Positions 24,447-32,538 of a DNA stretch of 64,000 nt are shown piece by piece. The position numbers and the translations under genes were made by a program. Under the pieces are notes generated by a model. That model was not told the DNA's origin. It did no database searches and saw only the letters and a list, made by a program, of their open reading frames with translations. This DNA comes from Paenisporosarcina sp050269735 (lineage in GTDB: Bacteria; Bacillota; Bacilli; Bacillales_A; Planococcaceae): NCBI RefSeq assembly GCF_050269735.1, contig NZ_JBNNIX010000006.1:92230-156229 (forward strand), given 5' to 3'. Positions within the stretch are counted from its first letter, which is position 1. Each line of letters begins with the position of its first letter.

Positions 24447-25463
24447 TTACTCAGCTAAATATTGGTATAGCTTATCATCATTAGCACTTGCAGTTCCTCT
24501 GCCATCCCGATTGTTCGTGACGAAGTACAAATCTTCACCATTGGAAAACACATCTCTTATTCGACCAAAGCCCGTAATCGTGTCTTCTAAATCACCCGAG
24601 TCGGGATTGATGACAAGAATGCCTTCCCCACGCAAAGCTGCTACATACAATTTTCCTTTATGAAACGTCATGCCTGAAGGTGCCCACGTTGTATTGGCTC
24701 CAGAATGAAGCAAAGGCGTCACATATCCTACTCGTTCTTTACTACCTTCAATTAATGGCCATCCGTAATTGCTGCCTGGTTCAATTTTATTTATTTCATC
24801 TTTGGCAGATTGTCCATGTTCAGAAGCGAATAATACACCATCTTCAGACCATGCGAGTCCTTGTGGATTACGATGTCCGAGACTCACTGTTTCCCATTGA
24901 TTGTTTGCATTCAAACGGAGGATTTTTCCGTTTTTCGAATTCGGATCTTGTGCTAATTGTGGATTGGCCGCATCTCCAATCGTTGCGTACAACAACTGAT
25001 CGGGACCGATTTCAAGTCGTCCTCCATGATGGACATTGCCAGTTGAAATTTCGTCTAAATGGATGGCGACTTCTTTCCAGACGTTTCCTTCCAATTTCAA
25101 TGTCACGATTCGGTTGAATGGACCATTACCCGCATCGTAATTGTAGTAGGCAAATGCTGTTTTCGTCTCTTTGAATGTCGGTTTTAGAACAAACCCTAGC
25201 AAACCCGCTTCTGAAACAGTCGCTAAAGGCGTTGAAAACTCCACTTTTTGATGTTCGACTGTGCCGCCAGCTCCTATATAAGCAATCTTCCCAACCCGTT
25301 CTGATATGTAAAATTCGTCCCCTACTTGATTAATTGCCCAGGGAACTTCAAGATTTGTAGCTACTTCTTTGACTGACTCAGGTTTCGCAGATTTACTCTG
25401 CTCAAGAAATCCACACCCACTTAACAGAAGAAGGCATGAGGTGAAGATTATCCATCTTTTCAT
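24447..25463 (-). CDS. PQQ-dependent sugar dehydrogenase-like lipoprotein (glucose/sorbosone dehydrogenase family)
   Basis: A 338-aa lipoprotein: signal and lipobox are MKRWIIFTSCLLLLSGC with Cys17. The rest is the GSDH six-bladed propeller. Typical stretches are NLEVPWAI, SERVGKI, GLLGFVLKP, VHHGGRLEIGPDQLLYATIGDA, GHRNPQGLAW, SEHGQSAKDEIN and GSNYGWPLIEG. The HHGG and EHG residues that bind PQQ and substrate in Asd-type enzymes are present. Oxidation of a sugar at the outer face of the membrane is inferred. Single gene. Confidence 0.9.
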   Translation of the reverse strand: MKRWIIFTSCLLLLSGCGFLEQSKSAKPESVKEVATNLEVPWAINQVGDEFYISERVGKIAYIGAGGTVEHQKVEFSTPLATVSEAGLLGFVLKPTFKETKTAFAYYNYDAGNGPFNRIVTLKLEGNVWKEVAIHLDEISTGNVHHGGRLEIGPDQLLYATIGDAANPQLAQDPNSKNGKILRLNANNQWETVSLGHRNPQGLAWSEDGVLFASEHGQSAKDEINKIEPGSNYGWPLIEGSKERVGYVTPLLHSGANTTWAPSGMTFHKGKLYVAALRGEGILVINPDSGDLEDTITGFGRIRDVFSNGEDLYFVTNNRDGRGTASANDDKLYQYLAE

Positions 25464-25520
25464 GACTAATCACCTCTTCTATTCTTTCTTTCTATAATAC
25501 AGAATATTTAGTCTACTTAT

Positions 25521-26252
25521 CTATATATTCGTCACCACTATTTGAATAATCAAAGCTATCGTGACCATACGCAATAAAGGTTTCACATATTCTTTTTTCA
25601 ATTTACGGGCTAGATGCACGCCGATTTGCGCTCCACTTACTGAACCTAACAATAACGCAATGGTTACTGCCCACATAATTTTTCCGGTTGCAATGTAAGT
25701 TAAAGCTGCGCCGAAACAACTCGAAAAAATCGCTATGCGGGCAAGTCCAACGGCCCGAATATAAGAAATGCCAAGAGATGAGAGGATGTACATCATCAAT
25801 GTGCCGGACCCCGGTCCAAACACTCCGTCATATAATCCAATGCCAAATAGACCAACTCCGCTTTTCTTGTTCACGACAAGCGGACGATTTCCTTCAAAAT
25901 CACTCGACCCCATAAATGAAGTGATTAATGCAAAACTCAGCAACACGATAGCAATGATTGTCAACGTGCTTTCGGTTAAAAAGGACGCGATTAAACCACC
26001 CGCAATTCCACCACCCAGACAAAGTGGAACGATGATGAGAGCTTCTCTTACGGTAACTTCTTTGTATTTATAAATGACGATGAAACTGGACAAAGAACTG
26101 ACTGTATTGGATACCTTATTTGCCCCAATGGCGGAGTGAACCGGTATTCCCATTAACAGCATCGCCGGTAAACTGATTAAGCCACCACCTCCAGCCAGTG
26201 TGCCCAGCACATTCGCGATCAATCCTATTAAAAATAACCAAATATAATCCAT
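25521..26252 (-). CDS. Sulfite exporter TauE/SafE family membrane protein
   Basis: A 243-aa integral membrane protein with about seven helices. Duplicate half motifs are seen as LAGGGGLISLPAMLLMGIPVHSAIGANKVS and VGLFGIGLYDGVFGPGSGTLMMYILSSLG, typical of the TauE/SafE (YfcA) group. The group is linked to export or import of sulfonates, sulfite or organic acids; the substrate cannot be chosen here. Confidence 0.9.
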   Translation of the reverse strand: MDYIWLFLIGLIANVLGTLAGGGGLISLPAMLLMGIPVHSAIGANKVSNTVSSLSSFIVIYKYKEVTVREALIIVPLCLGGGIAGGLIASFLTESTLTIIAIVLLSFALITSFMGSSDFEGNRPLVVNKKSGVGLFGIGLYDGVFGPGSGTLMMYILSSLGISYIRAVGLARIAIFSSCFGAALTYIATGKIMWAVTIALLLGSVSGAQIGVHLARKLKKEYVKPLLRMVTIALIIQIVVTNI

Positions 26253-26278
26253 GAGCTACCCCTTTTTCAAGTTAGTAT

Positions 26279-26303
26279 GTTTATGTGAGCGGGACGAGGG
26301 TAT
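26279..26303 (+). promoter_or_regulatory. SigB promoter of csbD
   Basis: GTTTAT (26279-26284), 13-bp spacer and GGGTAT (26298-26303), close to the Bacillus SigB consensus GTTTAA-N12-15-GGGTAT, about 50 bp before the CsbD start. Confidence 0.8.
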
Positions 26304-26351
26304 TTATATAGTATCGAACAAGCAGTAAATAACCTATTAGGAGGAAAGCAC

Positions 26352-26546
26352 ATGACAAAAGATAATGGATTTTCTGACAAACTTAAAGGTGGAGTAAACA
26401 AAGCCAAAGGTGAATTTAAAGATCAAGTCGGAAACGCGACAGACAATACGTCACTTCAAGCTGAAGGCAAGTTCGACAAAGCGAAAGGTGCCGTGCAAGA
26501 AAAAATTGGTGAAGCAAAAGACCGTAGCACGGACGATAAATACTAA
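26352..26546 (+). CDS. CsbD family stress protein
   Basis: A 64-aa, very hydrophilic protein with the CsbD pattern: DKLKGGVNKAKGEFKDQVGNATDN and then a second KFDKAKGAVQEKIGEAKD repeat. CsbD-like proteins are abundant stress proteins of unknown molecular action. The ribosome site is TAGGAGG. It is preceded by a SigB promoter and followed by a terminator shared with the convergent STAS gene. Confidence 0.95.
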   Translation: MTKDNGFSDKLKGGVNKAKGEFKDQVGNATDNTSLQAEGKFDKAKGAVQEKIGEAKDRSTDDKY

Positions 26547-26573
26547 TCCTATAAAATTTCATGTAGTATAACA

Positions 26574-26610
26574 AAACAGTTGCTCTCATTATTTGAGGGC
26601 AACTGTTTTT
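26574..26610. terminator. Bidirectional terminator between csbD and the STAS gene
   Basis: AAACAGTTGC/GCAACTGTTT stem with T runs; the right arm overlaps the STAS stop codon at 26609. Confidence 0.85.
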
Positions 26611-27349
26611 ATGTCAATAATGAAATGGCTTCTTTAAGTGTAGTTAAATAAGTAGCAGTTTTACTATGGTTATTTTTCATAAAACTTGTATGGTGAGGTT
26701 TTAACCCTACAATGTACGTTTCAATCCCCATAATTTGAAGAGTCTCCACAAACGCTTGGAATGAATTAATGCCATATTCACTGATTTGGTCAATTCCATT
26801 AAAATCAAACACAACTTTTGTGATATCGTTTTCATACAATTCGATCGCCAAGCGATCTTCGCTATTGGAAATCAAATCTTGATCAAACTGCCCAAATAAC
26901 GGGACCAGCCCCACATGGTTTGATACAGGTATAAGAGGTGCTGATAATTGCTTGATTTGATTTAACTGACTTTCAGCTAGTTCTTTTTGAGAGAGCAATT
27001 CAAAATCCACATGTGCAAGACGGTTTTCATGTTTTTGAACAATTTCCATGATTTTATCAAGCTTACTGCCGATTTCAAAACACTGCAAGATTCCTTTTTC
27101 ATGCTCCCACGTAATGGAAACCGCAAAAAGCTCTTGTAAGTCTCTTTTCGTTTTTAATGTTATTTCGATAGGCTTGTCCAAGCTTTGTGCCAACAATCTG
27201 TCGCGTTTGCTTTGACTGCCGGTATTCATGAGATCCACAAAATAGTTCACATCTCCAAATACTTGGCGAGCAGTTTGAGACATATCGAGTATTTCAAATG
27301 ATCGGTCCACCAAAAATGCAGGAAAAGGCAGCGACTTAATGATGTTCAT
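26609..27349 (-). CDS. RsbR-like STAS protein with PAS-like N-domain
   Basis: A 246-aa protein. Residues 1-95 look like a small PAS-type sensor (PFPAFLVDRSFEILDMSQTARQVFG). A coiled region (about 95-135) leads to a STAS domain starting QIKQLSAPLIPVSNHVGLVPLFGQFD, the characteristic entry of RsbR/RsbS stressosome proteins. The usual phospho-acceptor Thr/Ser positions are not obvious: the segment reads KVVFDFNGIDQISEYGINSF, with Ser at the D-x-x-S/T-like site. Its start overlaps the end of the B12-sensor gene by 14 bp, so the two are co-translated. Likely a signalling partner feeding the SigB stress pathway. Confidence 0.8.
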   Translation of the reverse strand: MNIIKSLPFPAFLVDRSFEILDMSQTARQVFGDVNYFVDLMNTGSQSKRDRLLAQSLDKPIEITLKTKRDLQELFAVSITWEHEKGILQCFEIGSKLDKIMEIVQKHENRLAHVDFELLSQKELAESQLNQIKQLSAPLIPVSNHVGLVPLFGQFDQDLISNSEDRLAIELYENDITKVVFDFNGIDQISEYGINSFQAFVETLQIMGIETYIVGLKPHHTSFMKNNHSKTATYLTTLKEAISLLT

Positions 27350-27986
27350 GTATTTTCACCTCATCAAGTTCAACCATCCATTTTTGCAGTACTTCATAAT
27401 CACTGATCATCCGAGTTCTTGGAGAAGCGTATTTCGCTAAATCGTAAGAAGATAGAAGTCTGCTACCCACCAGTAGATGCGGCTTGCTACTAATTTCATC
27501 AAGTTCAGTAATGTATTGTTTTAATTGTTCCAAGTGATGAATGATGGTGAGAGAGACGCCGATGACTTGAGGTGCAAAGCGTTCTGCAGCCTCTTTTGCA
27601 TAAGACAAAGGCAAATTAGCCCCCATTAATCTCACGTTCCATCCAGATTGTTCGAATAAGTAAGCAGCCATTTTCATTCCAAGCGAATGTTGTTCTTTTT
27701 CTACGCAAAAAAACATCGCTTTTTTCGAATGAGCTGTAAGCTTCGGTTTTGGAATGACACTATGAAACCTTGCTAATATGTAATCACAAGTTGCTGTCGC
27801 CAAATGCTCGTCTGCTACTGTAATTTCATCCTCTTCCCACATCAACCCGATTAAACGCATGGCTTCCGTGATGTAATCCTGATAAATGGTCGCTATCGGC
27901 ATTCCTTTTTGGTACAGTGAGTGAATTTGTTCAAATGCGTTATCTGAATCTCCTTCAAGCAATGCAATCGCTAATTGTTTAGTCAT
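27336..27986 (-). CDS. Cobalamin-binding sensor protein (CarH-like, without DNA-binding domain)
   Basis: A 216-aa protein with a four-helix B12-binding cap then a Rossmann B12-binding domain. The cap holds W-x9-E-H (WEEDEITVADEH, about residues 50-61), the hallmark of AdoCbl photoreceptors of the CarH/LitR type. The B12 loop reads E-x-H-x-x-G (EQHSLG, about 98-103) with the lower-ligand His. The N-terminal MerR helix-turn-helix of CarH is missing; only about 30 residues precede the cap. The start ATG 27986 has GGAGGTGAGAG upstream. It is cotranscribed with a STAS gene, so light- or B12-dependent signalling through protein contacts is proposed. Confidence 0.85.
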   Translation of the reverse strand: MTKQLAIALLEGDSDNAFEQIHSLYQKGMPIATIYQDYITEAMRLIGLMWEEDEITVADEHLATATCDYILARFHSVIPKPKLTAHSKKAMFFCVEKEQHSLGMKMAAYLFEQSGWNVRLMGANLPLSYAKEAAERFAPQVIGVSLTIIHHLEQLKQYITELDEISSKPHLLVGSRLLSSYDLAKYASPRTRMISDYEVLQKWMVELDEVKIHEHH

Positions 27987-28008
27987 CTCTCTCACCTCCT
28001 TCTATTTA

Positions 28009-28353
28009 TTATTTGATCGCGTCTATTCCTGCTTGCAATAGCTTTTGATACTCTTCGGAATCCGGTGTTGCCGTTTTTCCTAAAACATCATGGATTCGCT
28101 GGAAATTATCGATGACATGATGTTTACTCATGCCTCGCTGTGTTAGTAAATTGGTCAGCCAAACTGCGTAATTGGTGAAAACTTGAGGATCGTCCAGTTT
28201 CGCAGCTGTTTCTAAATGATCGAAATGATGATGATTATCTTCAAGACAACGCATTTTCCCTGCTTCTCCAAAACGTTCAAGAATTTCAGGATACGCTTCG
28301 TAAATTTCGGCTACTACTTCGTCGATTACTTGTGTACGTGTATGTGAATTCAT
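28009..28353 (-). CDS. Helical protein of the B12/STAS operon, unknown
   Basis: A 114-aa soluble all-alpha protein. Visible features are RFGEAGKMRCLEDNHHHFDHLETAA (about residues 27-51, three consecutive His) and a repeating AVWLTNLLTQRGM helix. Its ATG overlaps the TGA of the upstream monooxygenase-like gene, and the B12-sensor gene begins about 20 bp downstream. It could be a small sensor or chaperone-like partner; the HHHFDH patch could bind a metal or cofactor, which is speculation. No family was recognised with confidence. Confidence 0.65.
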   Translation of the reverse strand: MNSHTRTQVIDEVVAEIYEAYPEILERFGEAGKMRCLEDNHHHFDHLETAAKLDDPQVFTNYAVWLTNLLTQRGMSKHHVIDNFQRIHDVLGKTATPDSEEYQKLLQAGIDAIK

Positions 28354-28655
28354 CGAGCCACCACTGCGTATTTTGTCACTTTCGGAACAATGGCCGCCAG
28401 TTCTTGATCGGGATAGTTTTTTTCAAGTTCATGTACTTTTTTAAATGCGTCGCTGGTTACCCAGTTCATATAAGACGCTTTATCCACCCATTCCATATGG
28501 ACGGTCAGTTCTTCCGGTCTTTTCTCATTTTGCCAAAGATGGAATGCTTGAAAACCTTCAAATGTATCAACCAAACGAGATCGATTTTGATAGATGGCAA
28601 TCACTTCGTCTGCTTTTCCTTTTGGAACTTGCACAGTAGAATGTACGACATACAT
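28350..28655 (-). CDS. Antibiotic biosynthesis monooxygenase (ABM/IsdG-like) fold protein
   Basis: A 101-aa ferredoxin-like ABM domain. ATG 28655 has AAAGGAGG upstream; the longer frame to 28736 has no ribosome site. The pattern RSRLVDTFEGFQAFHLW, then LTVHMEWVDKASYMNWVTSDAFKKVHE resembles IsdG/HmoB heme monooxygenases, with the Trp and the His of the heme site in place, but the N-terminal catalytic Asn is not evident (MYVVHSTV). It could bind heme without degrading it. It is the first gene of the four-gene B12/STAS operon. Confidence 0.8.
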   Translation of the reverse strand: MYVVHSTVQVPKGKADEVIAIYQNRSRLVDTFEGFQAFHLWQNEKRPEELTVHMEWVDKASYMNWVTSDAFKKVHELEKNYPDQELAAIVPKVTKYAVVAR

Positions 28656-28736
28656 CAGCGTTGCCTCCTTTTGACCTATTATGAATTCAGTTGTACTAGC
28701 GTACCATACTGACACCGAAAAATCTAAAATCTTCAA

Positions 28737-29723
28737 TTAACTTAACGCTCTTTTTAATCTTAAAGACGTGTGATGACCTGCCAATTTAGAGTCATTTGCT
28801 GGCTCCTCTTTTACGACAACGAACCCTTTCGCTTTATAAAATGGAATGCCTTTTTCATTTTCCTTTTCCACTGAAACCCACTGTTCTTTGGCATCATACA
28901 TTTCTTGTTGTAGACGAGAATAGGCTTCCAGTAATTGTGTGCCAATTTTCTTATTCCGTTTTTCTGGATGCAAATAAAGGACATAAATTTCTGCTTTTTT
29001 GGAGTTAATCATACCTCCACCGATTGCCCCTACGATTACCCCTTCAACCTCAGCCACAAAGTAACCATTCCATTTAGTAGACAAATCCGTAATTTCCTTC
29101 AAGATTCGTTTAGGCGTATAGTATCTTTCAACAATATGTTCAATCTCTTGCTTCGTGTAAATGCCACCATATGTAAACCACTGGCCTTCCGTACACACCT
29201 TGGCAACGCCATCTTCATCTCCTGGTTGTGCTTGGCGTATGATGGTCTTCGGTACATAAAGATGCAACGCATACTGCTGACCTTTTTGCCCCATGTAGCG
29301 ACGTCCTTCATCTTTAAACCCGGCCTTCAAATAAACATGCCTAGCCGCTTCGTTATTTTCATTGACCCCAAGTACCACTTCATCGAATTGTGGAAATTGA
29401 CGATGGATGAAGGTGGGAAGAGCTTGTATCGCTTTCACTGCTATTCCTTGCCCCTGAGAATCCGGATGAATGGAAAATCCCCGTAGTAAGATCGAATTTG
29501 GGTTGTCAGTATAGAAGAAGCGGTCATTTCCAGTATCCAGGACGAAGAAACCAACGATGTGATTTCCTTTTAAAATCGTGACAGGTGTTCTGGAAAAATC
29601 ATCGTTCTTCAACAACTCTAATGGATGTCCCGTAAACTCGAGCTGGTCGGGAGGTAACGGGTAAAATTGAAATGCTTGCTGGTGATCTGGATTGTAAGGT
29701 ACCAATGTAATGCTTTGTGGCAT
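28737..29723 (-). CDS. Tandem GNAT acetyltransferase (two domains)
   Basis: A 328-aa protein with two GNAT domains in one chain. Domain 1 (about residues 1-155) has RGFSIHPDSQGQGIAVKAIQAL, with the Q-G-Q-G-I-A acetyl-CoA loop. Domain 2 (about 160-325) has YVLYLHPEKRNKKIGTQLLEAY and GIPFYKAKGFVVV. Tandem GNATs include mycothiol synthase-like and aminoglycoside-type enzymes; the substrate here is not known. Single gene, convergent to none; the downstream ABM-like operon starts about 80 bp after its stop. Confidence 0.85.
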   Translation of the reverse strand: MPQSITLVPYNPDHQQAFQFYPLPPDQLEFTGHPLELLKNDDFSRTPVTILKGNHIVGFFVLDTGNDRFFYTDNPNSILLRGFSIHPDSQGQGIAVKAIQALPTFIHRQFPQFDEVVLGVNENNEAARHVYLKAGFKDEGRRYMGQKGQQYALHLYVPKTIIRQAQPGDEDGVAKVCTEGQWFTYGGIYTKQEIEHIVERYYTPKRILKEITDLSTKWNGYFVAEVEGVIVGAIGGGMINSKKAEIYVLYLHPEKRNKKIGTQLLEAYSRLQQEMYDAKEQWVSVEKENEKGIPFYKAKGFVVVKEEPANDSKLAGHHTSLRLKRALS

Positions 29724-29766
29724 GACGAGAATCTCTCCTTCTTAAGTTGTCGATCGATTTTTTTAT

Positions 29767-30579
29767 TTAACTCGATTTCAACGTAACCACGACAATTTCA
29801 GGCAAGTTAAACAGACGGATTGGAATGATGCTATTCCCAAGGCCTCGGCTGACGATTAACGTTGACTGATCCTCTTCATGAATGCCGGCAGTGTACTCTG
29901 GAAAATAGCCTTGACCTGGAGCAACAAGTCCCCCGACGAACGGAAGTCTGAACTGACCTCCGTGCGCATGTCCGGAAAATGTTGCATCGATTCCCGCATC
30001 CTTATACGTTGGAAAATCTTCTGGACGATGGGCAAGGAGAATTGAGAATGTATCAATCGGCACATTCGAAGCGCTAATCATTTGAGCAGCGGTCGCCCCC
30101 TTTAACGGATCGTCAATACCTGTTAAAGAAATCGACATTCCGTCACGTGTTATGTTCAACGTTTCATTGGATAGCACGCGTACACCACGAGTTGTAAGTT
30201 CCTCTTTTATATGTTCCACATCATTCGTCGCTACTTCATGATTTCCTATTACGTAATATACGTCCGTTAATTTCACAATTTCATCGATGAGCGCGAGACT
30301 GTTGGGTAAATCATAACGATTGCTATCGATCAAATCCCCAGTAATGACAATCATATGAGGCTTTTCCTTCTTAATTTTGTTCACTAAACGCTGCTGATTA
30401 TCACCAAACGTCGCATCATGAAGATCTGAAATTTGCACAATCCGGTATCCATCAAAAGTAGAAGGAATTTCAGAAGACACCAACGTGTGATGAGAAACGG
30501 TGAGCCAATGATTATTGACATATAAAAAGCCAATCAAACAAGCAACAGTAAAGATGACTTTCAGTAGTTTTCGAAACAT
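29767..30579 (-). CDS. Membrane-anchored metallophosphoesterase (YkuE/YaeI-like)
   Basis: A 270-aa protein starting at ATG 30579 (AAAGGAG upstream). A single N-terminal transmembrane segment (about residues 8-25) anchors an exported phosphoesterase domain. The motifs are QISDLHDATFG (D-x-H), ITGDLIDS (GD), IGNHEV (GNHE), ILLAHRPEDF and FSGHAHGGQFRLP (GHxH). The layout matches YkuE/YaeI of Bacillales, linked to UDP-sugar or phospholipid head group hydrolysis. The preceding oxidoreductase gene ends 13 bp upstream, so the two form an operon. Confidence 0.9.
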   Translation of the reverse strand: MFRKLLKVIFTVACLIGFLYVNNHWLTVSHHTLVSSEIPSTFDGYRIVQISDLHDATFGDNQQRLVNKIKKEKPHMIVITGDLIDSNRYDLPNSLALIDEIVKLTDVYYVIGNHEVATNDVEHIKEELTTRGVRVLSNETLNITRDGMSISLTGIDDPLKGATAAQMISASNVPIDTFSILLAHRPEDFPTYKDAGIDATFSGHAHGGQFRLPFVGGLVAPGQGYFPEYTAGIHEEDQSTLIVSRGLGNSIIPIRLFNLPEIVVVTLKSS

Positions 30580-30592
30580 GTAAAACTCCTTT

Positions 30593-31210
30593 TTAATAAG
30601 CAAGACCCACTCGAACCTTTTTAAACTGTGGATCTAGCAATTCTTTGTAAGCGAACGCGGCTGTATCACCTACAGATATTTCAACGCCATTTTCCGGTAA
30701 AAAGTTCATTTCAGTTCGCCACTGACCTGTTGCCACTCCATCGGGCAAATAGGTTGGACAGACAACGGTCCAATTCAAATTGGTTGCATCAAGTTTTTCG
30801 AATACCTTTGCATGCTCTTCTGCCGCAAATGTTAAGCGACGTTTCGATTCAGTTGACTGAAAGCGGTACAACTCAGGATTGGTACGGCTTTGCAAAATCC
30901 CTGCTGTTCCAATTGTGATGATGCGTTTTATCTCTTCTTTTTGCATCGCTTCAATAATAAGTGGAATCGCATCTGTCAGCGTGGTTGTCTTATCTGTACC
31001 AATTGCACTGACTACAGCATCCGCTCCGTGAATCGCCTCATTCACCAAAAGTTGTTCTCTAATATCGCCTTCTATAATCGTTAAGTTTTCATGAGGAGTT
31101 AATTTGGATGACGAGCGAACAAGAGCCGTCACGAGATGACCATCTTCCAGCGCACGACTTAAAATTTCATTTCCTACACGTCCTGTTGCACCAAATATTG
31201 TAATGTTCAT
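30593..31210 (-). CDS. NAD(P)-binding oxidoreductase (atypical SDR, NmrA/YwnB-like)
   Basis: A 205-aa Rossmann-fold protein. The dinucleotide loop is FGATGRVGNEIL at the N-terminus and the later GDIREQL and AVVSAIGT segments are typical of the extended/atypical SDRs related to YwnB and biliverdin reductase B. It lacks the Y-x3-K pair of classical SDRs. The start ATG 31210 is supported by GGGGGAAC upstream. It is followed by the phosphoesterase gene in one operon. Confidence 0.85.
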   Translation of the reverse strand: MNITIFGATGRVGNEILSRALEDGHLVTALVRSSSKLTPHENLTIIEGDIREQLLVNEAIHGADAVVSAIGTDKTTTLTDAIPLIIEAMQKEEIKRIITIGTAGILQSRTNPELYRFQSTESKRRLTFAAEEHAKVFEKLDATNLNWTVVCPTYLPDGVATGQWRTEMNFLPENGVEISVGDTAAFAYKELLDPQFKKVRVGLAY

Positions 31211-31351
31211 GGCGGTTCCCCCAAATCTAGTTTCTTTTAGAATAAAGGAATGGGGTCAGTCTGGCTAATGATTCAAACACGAAAGCCACTACCACTGTAT
31301 ACGGAATTTCTTCTTTTTATCACTCGGAAAGACGATGGAGAGAGTGAGAGG

Positions 31352-31391
31352 AAAAAAAAACAATCCTTCGCCATAATAAGCGATTGGATTG
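31352..31391 (-). terminator. Terminator of the DUF4385 gene
   Basis: CAATCC-A-ATCGC/GCGA-A-GGATTG stem, followed on the minus strand by nine T. Confidence 0.8.
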
Positions 31392-31435
31392 TAGACGTAA
31401 TAAGTATATGTAGATCAATGATGGGCTCGAAGAAA

Positions 31436-31882
31436 TTAGCCAAAATCTTTCTGGTGTTTCTTTTTGCGTTTCAAATAGTCTTCATCTTCACGAATTTGAT
31501 CCCATTTCTTTTTGAAAATGGCAGCCGATTCAGCTTTCACAGGATCAATGTCACGTTCTTTGACAGACCCATCCTCATTGTATTTGCGACCACCTTTGTA
31601 GTTCGTATAACGGCGTGCGCGCGTATAGCCCATTTGAATGAACTTTCTAGCCATATCCATCCCGACAAAATCGTCTTTTTTCCGATAGTCCTCAAACAGT
31701 TCCATTATTTTTTCCGAGGATTCCTTGGCAATATCCGGTGTTTTAAAACGCCAGTGTGGCAGGATTTCACTCTTATAAGGTTCAACCAGCAAGACGCCTT
31801 GCTCCCCGCGTCCAACCCGGTACAGCTCAGGCTTTTTCCGAAGGTCCAGGTTTTCATAATCCAAGTCATAATCAAACGCCAT
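31436..31882 (-). CDS. DUF4385 domain protein
   Basis: A 148-aa, highly charged protein with the DUF4385 pattern: FDYDLDYENLDLRKKPELYRVGRGEQGVLLVEPYKSEILPHWRF at the start and an ARRYTNYKGGRKY core near residue 100. It ends in a lysine-rich helix. The family is found in bacteria and phages and has no settled function. Single gene with a good ribosome site (AAAAGGAG). Confidence 0.85.
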   Translation of the reverse strand: MAFDYDLDYENLDLRKKPELYRVGRGEQGVLLVEPYKSEILPHWRFKTPDIAKESSEKIMELFEDYRKKDDFVGMDMARKFIQMGYTRARRYTNYKGGRKYNEDGSVKERDIDPVKAESAAIFKKKWDQIREDEDYLKRKKKHQKDFG

Positions 31883-31914
31883 GGCAGAATCACTCCTTTT
31901 CCTCCTTATACCCG

Positions 31915-32301
31915 TTATTCTGGCGCGACAATCTCCAATTTGAGACGGTCCGGATCTTCAAAAAATACAGCGTAAGTTTGATTGCCTCCTGCATAGGGAT
32001 GGCGATCTTTATATAGAATGTTTACGCCACGATTGATCAATTCTTCCGTCAGTTCATCCACTTGAAAGCGAGACTCCCCGTGAAAAGCCAGATGGTTCAA
32101 CCCGGTACGACCACGATGAAATGCTGGGTCCGCATGTCTTTCTTCCGTTTGCACAAAAACTAGATATGTATGATTGATCTTATAACTGAATCCCTTATCC
32201 CACTGTTGATAAAGTTCATAACCAAGCTTCGGCAATAGAAAATCGTAAAAGGAGCGGGTTTCCTGTAAATTGGAGACGTTTATTTCTACGTGATGTAACA
32301 T
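31915..32301 (-). CDS. VOC family protein (glyoxalase/bleomycin-resistance fold)
   Basis: A 128-aa protein with two beta-alpha-beta-beta-beta units. Metal-ligand positions are seen as HHVEINVSNL at the N-terminus, GLNHLAFHGES in the middle and FEDPDRLKLEIVAP at the C-terminus. It is likely a small dioxygenase, glyoxalase or thiol transferase; the substrate is unknown. It is divergent from a second VOC gene at 32539, with the ACGTAGG array between the two starts. Confidence 0.9.
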   Translation of the reverse strand: MLHHVEINVSNLQETRSFYDFLLPKLGYELYQQWDKGFSYKINHTYLVFVQTEERHADPAFHRGRTGLNHLAFHGESRFQVDELTEELINRGVNILYKDRHPYAGGNQTYAVFFEDPDRLKLEIVAPE

Positions 32302-32363
32302 GCTTAACCTCTTTTCGATTGATTTATATACTGAGCGATGGCTCAGTTGTAATTATTGACCTT

Positions 32364-32434
32364 CACGTAGGGAAAAATGAAGGTGACGTAGGAATTTTCG
32401 GGGTTCACGTAGGAAAAATCGCCATCCACGTAGG
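32364..32434 (+). repeat. Four ACGTAGG repeats exactly 21 bp apart
   Basis: ACGTAGG starts at 32365, 32386, 32407 and 32428 (steps 21, 21, 21), each followed by GAAAAAT or AATT. The spacers between cores are not conserved. The array lies in the divergent intergenic region between two VOC-family genes. Confidence 0.9.
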
Positions 32435-32538
32435 AATTACATTATAAATCACTTTTCATGCTTGTTATAGAAGAATACCACAGCAGGAGTTTCCGTCGAT
32501 TCGTCGAAATTTATATGTGAGAGATTGGAGGAATACAT

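Noticed and set aside
31250..31975. Plus-strand ORF of 241 codons
   Set aside because: It runs antisense to the DUF4385 gene (31436-31882) and its terminator; no ribosome site and biased composition typical of an antisense frame.
32364..32434. Possible tandem-repeat coding region
   Set aside because: Cores are not followed by a sustained ORF with a start, and the spacers between cores are not conserved.
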